Assembly (NCBI GenBank): GCA_030528385.1
Contig: JAUMYZ010000004.1
Coordinates: forward strand, 1-64,000
Source of the DNA: Moraxella sp.
Lineage (GTDB): Bacteria; Pseudomonadota; Gammaproteobacteria; Pseudomonadales; Moraxellaceae
DNA: 64,000 nucleotides
Reading direction: 5' to 3'
Each line of letters starts with the position of its first letter. Positions within the stretch are counted from its first letter, which is position 1. Positions 8,471-18,770 of this stretch are shown in pieces. The position numbers and the translations under genes are program-made. The notes under the pieces are model-generated. The model was not told the origin of the DNA. It searched no databases and was given only the letters and a program-made list of their open reading frames with translations.

Positions 8471-8820
8471 CTTGTGCTGCCAAGAAATGCCGCGCGGAGT
8501 GATGTTGACTTTTGGACACTTAGAACTGACAAACACCAAAAGCCCATGCAACTTTATTTATTTTGACAAGCAAATATACAAACATGGTTTTGCAATCAGT
8601 ATCTTACGTTGTCTTTCTTAAAACCTAGACCACATTAAAAGCGGTGTGTTTTGCCACGTCAATCCACGACATTGAGCAAAGCCACACAAAAGACTTAAGA
8701 CAAACCCAAAATAAACAGCAAAACGTTAAAATGGCTGTCTACCTGCTGATAAAACGCGCCGCAAAGAGCAAACAAAGGGCGCTGCGCCAATCTGCTGATT
8801 GTTTTGTTCTTGGTGGCAAT
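8471..8820. other. 350-bp gap between convergent dgkA and the oxidoreductase gene
   Basis: No convincing gene, promoter or strong terminator is seen. Short open frames exist but lack ribosome-binding sites and coding character. It may hold unrecognised 3 prime ends of the two convergent transcripts. Confidence 0.5.
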
Positions 8821-10128
8821 TTAACCGCTCACAAAAGCAAAATCCACAGGCGCGTTTTTCCCTTGCACCAGCAAACTTAACGCCAATGCCGAACCACAAG
8901 CGTGCGTAAAGCCCAAGGTGCCATGACCGGTGTTTAGCCACAAGTTATCAAACTTCTCACCCTGCGAGCCGTGTCGCACCTTACCTAAATGAGCTCTGCC
9001 GATAAGCGGCACATTTGACGGGGTCATCGGTCGCAGCCCTGTCCAATAATTGGGCGTTTGATAATCCAAAGCATCGCCAAACAATTCTTGTACTCTCTTT
9101 GTAATTGCATGACAACGCTTGTTGTCCAGCGCCAAATCATAGCCCGTCAGCTCTGCTGTGCCCGCCACGCGCAAAACATCGCGCCCACCACAAAAACGGC
9201 TCATCACCAATTTATATTCGTCATCAATCAAGCTGATGTGGGGCACGCGCCGAGTATCACGCACTTGATAGGTGGCAGAATACCCTTTAACAGGAAAAAT
9301 GGGCAAATCCACGCCAATGCCCTGCAACAACTGCCTGCCATAACTTGCCAAACACAGCACATAAACATCGCTCTGATGGGAAGATACTTGTCCATCACAC
9401 ACAAGGCTAAGATGACTGATATTGGTTGCTGAGCACGTATGTATTTGGGCGATGGTTGTATTGTACAAAAACTTGACGCCTTGTTGCGCACTGTGGCGCG
9501 CCAGCTCCTTGGCAAATAAATGGGCATTGCCTGACATGTCTTGATCGGTGTAGGTTGCGCCCACCAACTTATCGCCCAACACTGCTAGGGCAGGCTCAAG
9601 AGCAACCGCTTGGCTGGCGCCAATCACATCACGCCCACAACCCAATTCCTGCATGCGTTTGGCGGGAGCGATGGCGGCTTGATATTCTGCTTGACTGGTA
9701 TAAAAGTGCATAATACCGCACAATTTTTGTTCAAAGGACAAAGGCAGCCTTTCAAGCAACTGCTTTAGGGCATTTCTGGAATACAAACCCAAACGCACCA
9801 TCTGTAGCAAATTGTCATCGGCACATCTGGCGCGGCACTCGCACAAAAAACGCCCAATAAATTGCCACTGCTCAACATTGCCATTTAGACGACACAACAA
9901 TGGTGCGTCAGGCTGACCCAGCCACTTGAGCACTTTGATTGGTGTGCTGGGGTTTGCCCAAGGAGTGGCATGACACACCGAGATTTGTCCGCCGTTGGCA
10001 AAAGACGTTTCAAGGGCAGCGCTTGGTTGACGGTCAATCACCGTAACTGCAAAACCCGCCCGCGCCAAATACCAAGCGGTTGCCACGCCCGTAACACCCG
10101 CCCCCATGACGGTAGCGCTAGGTTTCAC
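8821..10128 (-). CDS. FAD-dependent D-amino-acid dehydrogenase-like oxidoreductase (DadA family)
   Basis: DAO-fold flavoenzyme, 435 residues, similar to DadA, which oxidatively deaminates D-amino acids at the membrane and passes electrons to quinone. The N-terminal Rossmann motif GAGVTGVATAWYLARAG is followed by VTVIDRQ, then the DadA-like SFANGGQISVCHATPWANP. The C-terminal FAD motif includes WTGLRPMTPSNVPLIGRA and NTGHGTLGFTHACGSA. The GTG start at 10128 leaves the usual 8 residues before the dinucleotide fold and overlaps the ygfZ stop by 11 bases, suggesting translational coupling; a second GTG at 10137 is possible. Exact substrate is uncertain. Confidence 0.82.
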   Translation of the reverse strand: MKPSATVMGAGVTGVATAWYLARAGFAVTVIDRQPSAALETSFANGGQISVCHATPWANPSTPIKVLKWLGQPDAPLLCRLNGNVEQWQFIGRFLCECRARCADDNLLQMVRLGLYSRNALKQLLERLPLSFEQKLCGIMHFYTSQAEYQAAIAPAKRMQELGCGRDVIGASQAVALEPALAVLGDKLVGATYTDQDMSGNAHLFAKELARHSAQQGVKFLYNTTIAQIHTCSATNISHLSLVCDGQVSSHQSDVYVLCLASYGRQLLQGIGVDLPIFPVKGYSATYQVRDTRRVPHISLIDDEYKLVMSRFCGGRDVLRVAGTAELTGYDLALDNKRCHAITKRVQELFGDALDYQTPNYWTGLRPMTPSNVPLIGRAHLGKVRHGSQGEKFDNLWLNTGHGTLGFTHACGSALALSLLVQGKNAPVDFAFVSG

Positions 10129-10831
10129 GAGCGACACTGCGCTGCAGGGCTGCTGGCAATGGCAAAATGGTCGCCATATCAGCCACGTCTTTGGGTGCAC
10201 CAATCACCAACGCATGTATGCCATCGGTCATCGGCATGGCATTGACGATGTGCACTTTGTTCAGTTTGTCGCCCGCTTGCACCACCAAATCTGCAGGCAA
10301 GCACACCCGATGTAAATAGGCTTTGGGGCTCGCCCTAAAATACAAACGAGCAACAATCTCTTGCCCCAAATAACAACCCTTATCATAGTCCACGCCACCA
10401 CGCTGGTGCAAACGCAGCTCTTGGGGCTGAAATAACTCTTGTGTTGCTTGGGTTATCCAGTAATTGCCCTGCTCAAGGCTTGCTTGCGCCCACGCCAAAA
10501 AATCCGCTTGGCGCTCATCGCTGTCAAACACAGGCGCGCCATCAACAACCGCTGGATACACAGACACAACACTGCTGACAAACTGAGAAAACGCCCCGTA
10601 TTTTTTGATATGCGCCTGCAAAGCGTCCACACAATCGCTGGCAGTAATCAACGTATAAGTATGCGCGTCGCTGCTGCTTGCCCACAACCCAAACAACACG
10701 CGCCCTTTTAGATTGACGATGGCACAGGCTTGTGGCGTGGGGGTGAGTTTGTGGACATTGATGGTCAGCTGTCCTTGTAAAAATTTACCAGCGTCCTTGC
10801 CAGTCAATGTCAATGCACTAAATGTTGTCAT
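10118..10831 (-). CDS. ygfZ: YgfZ/GcvT-domain folate-binding protein
   Basis: Tetrahydrofolate-dependent protein needed for repair or synthesis of certain Fe-S enzymes, such as the tRNA-modifying MiaB. 237 residues, shorter than E. coli YgfZ (about 326) but in line with compact homologs. The family signature KGCYLGQEIVARL with its key Cys is at about residues 151-163, preceded by LRLHQRGGVDYDKG. ATG at 10831 with GGAG 8 bases upstream. Its 3 prime end overlaps the next gene, so the two form a unit. A functional link between them is not obvious. Confidence 0.87.
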   Translation of the reverse strand: MTTFSALTLTGKDAGKFLQGQLTINVHKLTPTPQACAIVNLKGRVLFGLWASSSDAHTYTLITASDCVDALQAHIKKYGAFSQFVSSVVSVYPAVVDGAPVFDSDERQADFLAWAQASLEQGNYWITQATQELFQPQELRLHQRGGVDYDKGCYLGQEIVARLYFRASPKAYLHRVCLPADLVVQAGDKLNKVHIVNAMPMTDGIHALVIGAPKDVADMATILPLPAALQRSVARET

Positions 10832-10890
10832 GCTGTCTGCTCCTAAATTGCGCCAAAATTGTCAAAACAAGATGAGCTTCGCCCCAAACC

Positions 10891-10910
10891 CAACCACCAG
10901 TCGGTGGTTG
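10891..10910. repeat. Perfect 8-bp hairpin in the ygfZ/phnA intergenic region
   Basis: CAACCACC (10891-10898), loop AGTC, GGTGGTTG (10903-10910). It lies about 60 bases upstream of ygfZ and 146 bases upstream of phnA, divergent genes, without a T run. Role unknown. Confidence 0.55.
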
Positions 10911-11019
10911 CTTACTTATTTGACATACCCGATTGTGCAACAGGCGTTTTATGTTCAAAAATGTGGTTGGCGAAATGCTTTTTCAAGACAATGGGCAGAT
11001 TTTAAAGTTTGACACAATT

Positions 11020-11028
11020 TGCTATAAT
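11020..11028 (+). promoter_or_regulatory. Extended -10 promoter of phnA
   Basis: TG-C-TATAAT at 11020-11028, 27 bases before the phnA ATG. There is no good -35 at 17 bases, as expected for an extended -10 promoter. Confidence 0.55.
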
Positions 11029-11055
11029 AATCGGTTCACAGTATCGGAAATCACC

Positions 11056-11394
11056 ATGAAATTACCTGCCTGCCCCAGTTGCAACGAAAACTACACCTAC
11101 CAAGATAGCGCGCTGCTTATCTGCCCGATGTGTGCCCACGAATGGTCGCCAAACGAAGCTAGTAGCGACACCCCCACCATCAAAGACGCCGTGGGCAATG
11201 TGCTCAATGATGGCGACAGCGTTACGGTGATTAAAGACCTAAAAGTCAAAGGCGCTAGCACCCCCATCAAGGTCGGCACAAAGGTAAAGTCCATTCGCCT
11301 GATTTATGACGCACCTGACGACCATGACATTGATTGCAAGATTGACGGCTTTGGGGCGATGAAGCTCAAATCCAGCGTGGTCAAAAAAGCCTAA
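11056..11394 (+). CDS. phnA: PhnA/YjdM-type zinc-ribbon protein
   Basis: 112 residues from the ATG at 11056. The N-terminal zinc ribbon has CPSC (6-9) and CPMC (about 24-27). The PhnA core contains [18 protein letters not shown] and [10 protein letters not shown], ending in the conserved [14 protein letters not shown]. The old name links it to phosphonate use, but the family is present where no phosphonate pathway exists and its true role is unclear. The stop overlaps the stop of the convergent ADP-ribosylglycohydrolase gene by 4 bases, with no terminator between them. Confidence 0.92.
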   Translation: MKLPACPSCNENYTYQDSALLICPMCAHEWSPNEASSDTPTIKDAVGNVLNDGDSVTVIKDLKVKGASTPIKVGTKVKSIRLIYDAPDDHDIDCKIDGFGAMKLKSSVVKKA

Positions 11395-12407
11395 TAAGGC
11401 GGCAACAAACGGCGAAAGCCATGCAGCAGCACCAACAACAAAAACAGCAAGTTTCTGATGAAGGTTATCACACCGCCAAAGCGTGCAGGTCTTTGGGGTG
11501 TGCCACTGTCATAAACTTGCGCAGCTTGCCCAGCAAGACAAAAAAAGAAACTGGGCTTGAGCTTGGGCTCGCACCATACGCCCTGTAGCTGTTGCAATTT
11601 ATCGGCATGACACACCCCAGTAATACCACCAAAAATGGCGCAGGTGGTGTCTGTATCGCCACCCATCGCCAGCAGTGCTTGCATGCCTTGTACAGGTCGG
11701 TGGCGGTATGTTTGCCAAGTCTGTACCACCGCTGGCACAGTGTGATACATATAACCCGAGACGCCTTTGGGGAAGTGCGTTGGCTGCCCTACCAGTGCCA
11801 CCAGTTCACTGTCCACATGACTTTGTACAAACGACCAGATTTGCTCACCAGACAAATGATGATAGCGACACTCCGCCCACGCCAGCAGTGCGATTGTCAG
11901 TGCGCCTTGTTCTGCTTTGGGGTCGGTGTGGGTAAGTCGGCTGCTGACGGCGACAAATTGCTTGAGTTTTTCTATGTCATCACACAGCACCCCAAGCACA
12001 CTGGCACGCATGGCAGCACCGTTGCCCGCCGAAAACACCCCAGCGTGCTTGACTCCCAAACACATCTTGATGATACTGCGTGCCGTTGCCAGCCCCACGC
12101 CCGCAGGCAAACTCAAAAACCACAACATCAGCCGCCGCTTGAGTGCGCGCTCAAAACTGTCAATCTCACCACCGCTATGGATATAGGCTTGGACGGTCAT
12201 CACCGCATGTTCGGTATCGTCTGAGACCATCGCACCTTGAATGACTGGCACCAGCATAAAAGACGTTGGCACGCCAAACTTAACAATGCGTCTGGGCGAG
12301 AGATTCTCAAAAGGCAATCCATAAGCGTCGCCAATGGCTTGACCCAGCAGACTGCCATACAAGGCGTGAGTAAGACGTGTCAAAACCACCCCCAAAGCAC
12401 CAATCAA
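11391..12407 (-). CDS. ADP-ribosylglycohydrolase (DraG family) with hydrophobic C-terminus
   Basis: Di-magnesium hydrolase fold that removes ADP-ribose from proteins or small molecules. Up to 338 residues. Metal-site motifs are in order: GQAIGDAYG (about 22-30), SDDTEHAVM (about 62-70), GNGAAMRAS and GGDTDTTCA (about 250). The last 35 residues contain a hydrophobic helix ([16 protein letters not shown]) and basic end, unusual for DraG and suggestive of membrane attachment. The start is uncertain: the frame opens with TTG at 12407, and another TTG at 12383 follows GGGGGTGG; no ATG precedes the first motif. There is no DraT or nitrogenase nearby, so the substrate is unknown. Confidence 0.82.
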   Translation of the reverse strand: MIGALGVVLTRLTHALYGSLLGQAIGDAYGLPFENLSPRRIVKFGVPTSFMLVPVIQGAMVSDDTEHAVMTVQAYIHSGGEIDSFERALKRRLMLWFLSLPAGVGLATARSIIKMCLGVKHAGVFSAGNGAAMRASVLGVLCDDIEKLKQFVAVSSRLTHTDPKAEQGALTIALLAWAECRYHHLSGEQIWSFVQSHVDSELVALVGQPTHFPKGVSGYMYHTVPAVVQTWQTYRHRPVQGMQALLAMGGDTDTTCAIFGGITGVCHADKLQQLQGVWCEPKLKPSFFFCLAGQAAQVYDSGTPQRPARFGGVITFIRNLLFLLLVLLHGFRRLLPPY

Positions 12408-12422
12408 TCCTAAGTTTGCATA

Positions 12423-14306
<1,884 letters not shown>

Positions 14307-14376
14307 CTAAACAAATCAAGCGAGTAAAAGGAAAAATAGCCATCATCATAAAGGCAATGTGGATTTTACTTTGTTC

Positions 14377-14463
14377 ACTTGATTCCTACGCAGGTATTAA
14401 CCTTGTCAGGTTCGGCGGATTTTGCAACAGCAATCTCAACAGCTAAACTGTACTCCGTCAAGT
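14377..14463 (-). promoter_or_regulatory. TPP riboswitch controlling thiC
   Basis: On the minus strand the P1 helix is ACTTGA (14458-14463) with TCAAGT (14377-14382). Between them are TTGAGA, a variant of the conserved CTGAGA, and the highly conserved thi-box sequence from GAACCTGACAAGGTT to TAATACCTGCGTAGGAA. Binding of thiamine pyrophosphate is expected to repress thiC. The start codon lies about 85 bases downstream. Confidence 0.93.
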
Positions 14464-14772
14464 TCAGCTATTATAAGGGATTTATCAGAGAATAGATAGT
14501 ATTATTCACTGGCCCAAAGAAAGTAACTTTGGGCTTGCTTGCCACTGCGTCGCTTGCTGCTTTTGTGATTGTGCTTAGGTCTTAACTTACCAATGGCAAA
14601 ATAAGCAAGACAAGCCACAGCGCTTTAACAAGCGGGTGGTCTGTATGTGATGTCCCCATCAATGGCTTGGTGGATATTAAAAGCCATTTCTTGCAAAGCT
14701 GCGTGGATTTTCATTGGTGTCATCACCGCCATAATCCAGAATTGTGATGACCTAACATACCCCACGCCACCG
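14464..14772. other. Intergenic region upstream of the TPP riboswitch
   Basis: No gene is seen. It must carry the thiC promoter and the 3 prime end of the HTH-FW gene. It contains a perfect 8-bp inverted repeat, GCCCAAAG (14512-14519) with CTTTGGGC (14527-14534), loop 7, without a T run on the minus strand. Confidence 0.5.
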
Positions 14773-15432
14773 CTAAAAACTCACTCCAGAAGCAATCACC
14801 AGAACAGACACCGACAATCCAATGCCATGAGCAAAGCAAATGTTTTTGTGTTCGTCCACCATTTTCCAATAAGAAATGTATCTGCCCGCCAGTCTTGGCG
14901 CCGTATAATCCACCGACAAAGTAACCATTTCACCAGGTCTGGTGGTGGCGATGGGAATAAGGGCGCTGTGCGGAATGAGCATATGGTCTTTAATGCTTTG
15001 ATTTTTTGGATAATTATTTTGCACAACGGGCATGTCGTCCATGCACATCAGACAGCGGTTTTCCCATACCGTTTGTCCTGTGTTTTGTATCGTCCATGTT
15101 TTGGTAAAAGGCGTGCCAGCATTAAATATTGAGCCATCTGGTATGGTTTCATCAATAAAACCACTAGAGTCTTGCCAGTCGGTTTGTTCGTCCTGCACCG
15201 TCGCTTGGTTGGACACGTCAAAATCACGCCACTTTAGGCGCATCAATACCGTATGATGCACACCCATCGCGTGCGCAATTTTTAATATTTGCTGCGTGCT
15301 TGGGCGGCTGCCGTCTTCAAACAAATTGTATAACGTGCTGCGAGAAACCCCCACTTTGTTGGCAAACTCTTTAATAGACAACGAATTGCGCCGACAATAT
15401 TGACGAATAAAGTCTTCAAAACGAACATTCAC
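14773..15432 (-). CDS. XRE-type HTH regulator fused to an NBR1-like FW (Ig-like) domain
   Basis: 219 residues. Residues about 5-62 are a Cro/C1 helix-turn-helix with SIKEFANKVGVSRSTLYNLF (19-38) and PSTQQILKIAHAMGV. Residues about 95-215 match the FW domain of eukaryotic NBR1/ILRUN: DGSIFNAGTPFTKTWTIQNT, a second Trp in TVWE (W123), then TTRPGEMVTLSVDYTAP and GRYISYWKM (W189). Three of the four family tryptophans (W113, W123, W189) are visible; the fourth is not. The GTG start at 15432 follows a GGGGGTG-like site. No TM segment is evident, although the last 15 residues are hydrophobic. It is a predicted DNA-binding regulator; ligand unknown. Confidence 0.8.
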   Translation of the reverse strand: MNVRFEDFIRQYCRRNSLSIKEFANKVGVSRSTLYNLFEDGSRPSTQQILKIAHAMGVHHTVLMRLKWRDFDVSNQATVQDEQTDWQDSSGFIDETIPDGSIFNAGTPFTKTWTIQNTGQTVWENRCLMCMDDMPVVQNNYPKNQSIKDHMLIPHSALIPIATTRPGEMVTLSVDYTAPRLAGRYISYWKMVDEHKNICFAHGIGLSVSVLVIASGVSF

Positions 15433-16004
15433 AGAAACACCCCCATCAGTTCTCTGCTTTACTTTTTATTATTTAAAAATGACAGCGCCACACCCCAAAC
15501 AAGCAATCGCCTTACCCACTCAAACCATGATAAAAGACAACAATGATTATCTTGATTGTAAGCAAACACCGCTGTATGGCTGTTGCTCATTTCTGTACTC
15601 TCTATGTCTTTATTGTTATCATATCACATTTGCAAATAAGCATGAAGTCAAAATTGTTTACCATCTGTATTAAGCGTGCTGTCTTGCAAACCGATGTCCA
15701 CCACAGTCGCACCAACCAAAAAATCCAAAGTCAAGGCTGCCTAACGACGAGCAATTATCAGTGTAAAAAACGTACGCTAAACGCAAAGTTGTGAGTAGGA
15801 ACGTGGCAACGGCGGTGTTTTTTGGTCTGTGTCGCTTGACCCCATAAATGCCAAAGCAGCCATCAACGCCGCCAAATAACGTCGGCTGATGTTAACAAAC
15901 ATTGGGCACAAAATCGCCATTTATCCAAACCACAAAGACATTGACCGCTTTGGTGTTTTATCAATTGGTGCTTTGGCACGCTTTTGTTGTGTTGGTATTT
16001 ATAG
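15433..16004. other. 570-bp gap between the HTH-FW gene and pnp
   Basis: No convincing gene. The promoter of the HTH-FW gene should be here. A 41-codon minus-strand frame (15777-15902) starting MFVNISRRYLAALMAALA has a signal-like N-terminus but no clear ribosome-binding site or family. The stretch may be decayed coding sequence. Confidence 0.45.
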
Positions 16005-16033
16005 CAAAAAAAAGCGACCATCACAGTCGCTTT
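16005..16033 (-). terminator. Rho-independent terminator of pnp
   Basis: AAAGCGAC (16011-16018) pairs with GTCGCTTT (16026-16033), loop 7, followed on the minus strand by a T run. It lies 20 bases past the pnp stop. Confidence 0.88.
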
Positions 16034-16053
16034 AGGGGTGGTTGATGGGGCAG

Positions 16054-18141
16054 TCAAAGCACGCCTTTCATCGTCAATTTGATGCGACCACGACTGTCAA
16101 TGTCTTGAACCTGTACTCTGACCGCCTGACCTTCTTTTAGGTAGTCTTCTACTTTTTCTACGCGCTCATCAGAAATTTGGCTGATGTGCACCAAACCATC
16201 TGTACCTGGCAAAATGGTGATAAAGGCACCAAACTCCACAATGCGCGCCACCACACCATCATAAACCGCGCCCACTTCCACTTCAGCGGTAAGCGCTTCA
16301 ATTTTTGCCATCGCAGCACGCGTAGATGCTTTGCTTTCACCAAAAATACGAATGGCACCATTGTCGTCAATATCAATGATTGCACCCGTCTCTTCGGTAA
16401 GCTGACGAATGGTTGCGCCACCCTTACCAATGACATCGCGGATTTTTTCGGGATTGATTTGTAAGGTGGCATAATTTGGTGCGTGCGCGCTGATTTCGGT
16501 GCGACTGCTGGCAAGCACTTCGTTCATGGCATTAAGAATGTGAATGCGTCCTGCATGTGCCTGTTTGAGTGCCTGCTCCATGATGTCAGCGGTGATGCCT
16601 TCAATTTTAATGTCCATCTGCAGCGCCGTAATGCCATTGGCAGTGCCTGCAACCTTAAAGTCCATGTCGCCCAAATGGTCTTCATCACCCAAGATGTCAG
16701 ACAATACCGCAAAGCGCTCGCCTTCTTTGACCAAGCCCATAGCAATGCCCGCCACTGGTGCTTTTAGGGGCACACCCGCGTCCATCAGAGCCAATGACGC
16801 ACCACAAACCGATGCCATGCTTGATGAGCCGTTGGACTCGGTAATGTCTGACACCACACGAATGGTGTATGGAAAACGCTCAGGCGTTGGCAACACCGCT
16901 TGTACGCCGCGACGCGCCAAACGACCATGCCCAATTTCACGGCGTTTTGGGCCACCTTCGCGACCTGTCTCACCCACCGAATACTGTGGAAAATTATAAT
17001 GCAGCATAAAATGGTCTTGTTTGGTGCCTGCCAATGTGTCCACCAAATTGACATCGCGCGTTGTGCCAAGGGTGGTGGTAACCAGTGCTTGGGTTTCACC
17101 ACGCGTAAACAACGCCGAACCATGCGTGCAAGACAACACACCCACCTGAATGTCTAGCGCACGCACGGTTTGTAAATCACGCCCATCAATGCGCGGCTTA
17201 CCCGACAAAATGTTATCGCGCACTGTGCGGTATTTTAGCACTTCAAACAATTCTTTGATTTGAGCGACTTTGTCTGCATAATCGTCAGCCGTTTCATCAC
17301 CTGCCAGCGCCAACGCTTCGTTTTGCAGTTCATCAAGACGTGCATAACGCTCCTGCTTAACGGTGATGGTATAAGCCGCACTGACTTTATCGGTAAATTG
17401 TGCTTTTAGCGCGTCATTAAGCGCTTGATTGATACTGGGAGCAACAAACGCCTGCTTGGCATTGCCCACCGCTTGAGCAAAAGCATTGATGTTGTCAATC
17501 ACCACTTGCTGTTGGGCATGACCATAAAGCACCGCTCCCAACATTTGGTCTTCGGACAACTCGTTGGCTTCAGACTCCACCATCAAAACCGCAGATTGCG
17601 TGCCAGCCACCACCAAGTCCAGCTCGCTTTGCTTCATCTGCGCCAGCGTTGGGTTTAGCACATATTCATTGCCAATGAAGCCCACGCGCGCTGCACCGAT
17701 TGGACCGTGAAATGGTGCAGGAGAAATCGCCAAAGCCGCCGAAGCACCAATCATCGCCGCAATGTCAGCGTCTTGGGTTTTGTCTGATGAAATCACTGTG
17801 GCAGTAATCTGAATTTCGTTATAATATCCTTCTGGAAATAAGGGGCGAATTGGGCGGTCAATCAGACGCGACGTGAGCGTTTCAAACTCGCTGGCGCGCC
17901 CTTCGCGCTTGCCATAGCCCCCTGGAATCTTGCCAGATGCGTACATTTTTTCTTGATAATTGACCGTCAAGGGAAAGAAATTTTGTCCTGCTACGGCTTC
18001 TGGACGCACCACCACCGCAACCAATACCGACACCCCCCCCATGTGCACAAGCACGCTATTGGCTTGACGCGCAATGCGTCCAGTTTCCAAAACCACTTGT
18101 TGATTGCCATACTGAAATTCTTGACGAATGATGTTAAACAT
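16054..18141 (-). CDS. pnp: Polyribonucleotide nucleotidyltransferase (PNPase)
   Basis: Phosphorolytic 3 prime to 5 prime exoribonuclease of the RNA degradosome. 695 residues, normal. Order: RNase PH domain 1 (from [15 protein letters not shown]), an all-alpha linker, RNase PH domain 2 with the catalytic region including [15 protein letters not shown] domain ([18 protein letters not shown], about 550-600) and S1 domain ([18 protein letters not shown]) to the end. ATG at 18141 after AAAGGA. It follows rpsO as in E. coli, with a terminator and a large leader hairpin between, consistent with partly independent expression and RNase III control. A run of eight G residues lies in the coding frame near the N-terminus. 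Confidence 0.97.
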   Translation of the reverse strand: MFNIIRQEFQYGNQQVVLETGRIARQANSVLVHMGGVSVLVAVVVRPEAVAGQNFFPLTVNYQEKMYASGKIPGGYGKREGRASEFETLTSRLIDRPIRPLFPEGYYNEIQITATVISSDKTQDADIAAMIGASAALAISPAPFHGPIGAARVGFIGNEYVLNPTLAQMKQSELDLVVAGTQSAVLMVESEANELSEDQMLGAVLYGHAQQQVVIDNINAFAQAVGNAKQAFVAPSINQALNDALKAQFTDKVSAAYTITVKQERYARLDELQNEALALAGDETADDYADKVAQIKELFEVLKYRTVRDNILSGKPRIDGRDLQTVRALDIQVGVLSCTHGSALFTRGETQALVTTTLGTTRDVNLVDTLAGTKQDHFMLHYNFPQYSVGETGREGGPKRREIGHGRLARRGVQAVLPTPERFPYTIRVVSDITESNGSSSMASVCGASLALMDAGVPLKAPVAGIAMGLVKEGERFAVLSDILGDEDHLGDMDFKVAGTANGITALQMDIKIEGITADIMEQALKQAHAGRIHILNAMNEVLASSRTEISAHAPNYATLQINPEKIRDVIGKGGATIRQLTEETGAIIDIDDNGAIRIFGESKASTRAAMAKIEALTAEVEVGAVYDGVVARIVEFGAFITILPGTDGLVHISQISDERVEKVEDYLKEGQAVRVQVQDIDSRGRIKLTMKGVL

Positions 18142-18181
18142 AGTTTTTCCTTTATTTTTGCTTAAATCGGTTTTGTTAAAG

Positions 18182-18233
18182 CTCTAAAGCATGCACCAAC
18201 AACAAATACGGTCAAAGCGCACATGCTTTAGAG
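18182..18233 (-). promoter_or_regulatory. Leader hairpin of pnp (candidate RNase III site)
   Basis: CTCTAAAGCATG (18182-18193) and CATGCTTTAGAG (18222-18233) form a 12-bp perfect stem with a 28-base loop, 41 bases before the pnp ATG. In E. coli an RNase III-cleaved leader duplex in this position mediates PNPase autoregulation. Homology of function is inferred from position and structure. Confidence 0.6.
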
Positions 18234-18276
18234 TTCTAAACAAACACCAAAATAAGCCAATTTACAAAAATCACAC

Positions 18277-18306
18277 AAAAAACGGCACGCCAAAGCATAC
18301 CGTTTT
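18277..18306 (-). terminator. Terminator after rpsO
   Basis: AAAACGG (18279-18285) with CCGTTTT (18300-18306), 14-base loop, followed on the minus strand by a T run. Located 30 bases past rpsO. Likely leaky, since pnp lies downstream in the same direction. Confidence 0.6.
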
Positions 18307-18335
18307 ACAAGCCATACAGGGCAAACCCAGCCAGA

Positions 18336-18602
18336 TTAACGACGCAAGCCCAAAGAGCCAATCAAACTGGTATAACGGTTGACATCTTTGGTTTTGAGAT
18401 AATCAAGCAATTTACGGCGTTGGTTCACCATACGAATCAAGCCGCGGCGGCTGTGGTGGTCAGCTTTATGAGCCTTAAAATGGTCTTGTAGGTCATTGAT
18501 ACGCGCCGTCAAAAGCGCCACCTGCACTTCTGGGCTGCCAGTGTCGTTTTCGCCACGCTGATATTTAGCGATGATTTCTTCGCGGTCTTTATTGGTTAGC
18601 AT
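18336..18602 (-). CDS. rpsO: 30S ribosomal protein S15
   Basis: Primary 16S rRNA-binding protein of the small-subunit platform. 88 residues, the usual length (about 89). Conserved features include [20 protein letters not shown] (about 22-41), [20 protein letters not shown] (51-70) and the C-terminal [16 protein letters not shown] at 18602 preceded by AGGAAA. It is followed by pnp as in most Gammaproteobacteria but separated from truB by an outer-membrane protein gene. The structured leader described next suggests autoregulation. Confidence 0.97.
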   Translation of the reverse strand: MLTNKDREEIIAKYQRGENDTGSPEVQVALLTARINDLQDHFKAHKADHHSRRGLIRMVNQRRKLLDYLKTKDVNRYTSLIGSLGLRR

Positions 18603-18695
18603 AAAATTTTCCTAAAAAAAAGCAATGCGATACATTCAGGCAGGCATTGCATTGCCAAAGCCTACCTAAGCCTAATGGCACAATAGGTTATTATA
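18603..18695 (-). promoter_or_regulatory. Promoter and structured leader of rpsO (candidate S15 operator)
   Basis: A TATAAT (-10, 18690-18695, minus strand) precedes a leader of about 80 bases. In the leader, GCAATGC (18622-18628) can pair with either of two overlapping copies of GCATTGC (18644-18650 or 18649-18655), giving mutually exclusive hairpins that end just before the AGGAAA site. S15 represses its own translation through leader structures in many bacteria. That this is such an operator is inference. Confidence 0.5.
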
Positions 18696-18726
18696 ACAAA
18701 TGTTTTATCATAAGTCATCTAAAATC

Positions 18727-18751
18727 AAAACCCCCTTAGCAAACAAGGGGG
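18727..18751 (-). terminator. Rho-independent terminator of the Opa-family gene
   Basis: CCCCCTT (18731-18737) with AAGGGGG (18745-18751), loop 7, then a T-rich tail on the minus strand. 20 bases past the stop. Confidence 0.87.
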
Positions 18752-18770
18752 CAATCTCTGATGTTAAGAT

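Noticed and set aside
8644-8880. 78-codon plus-strand ORF after dgkA
   Set aside because: No ribosome-binding site, overlaps the conserved 3 prime end of the DadA-like gene, basic low-information translation.
11592-12224. 210-codon plus-strand ORF opposite the DraG-like gene
   Set aside because: Antisense shadow with Cys/His-rich composition and no ribosome-binding site; the opposite strand carries a well-conserved family.
15777-15902. 41-codon minus-strand ORF with a signal-like N-terminus
   Set aside because: No ribosome-binding site, no recognisable mature domain and no conserved neighbour; kept only as a note in the gap entry.
18033-18040. Run of eight C (G on the coding strand) in pnp as a second phase-variable tract
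   Set aside because: It encodes conserved Gly residues in an intact frame of a core gene and is short; slippage control is unlikely.
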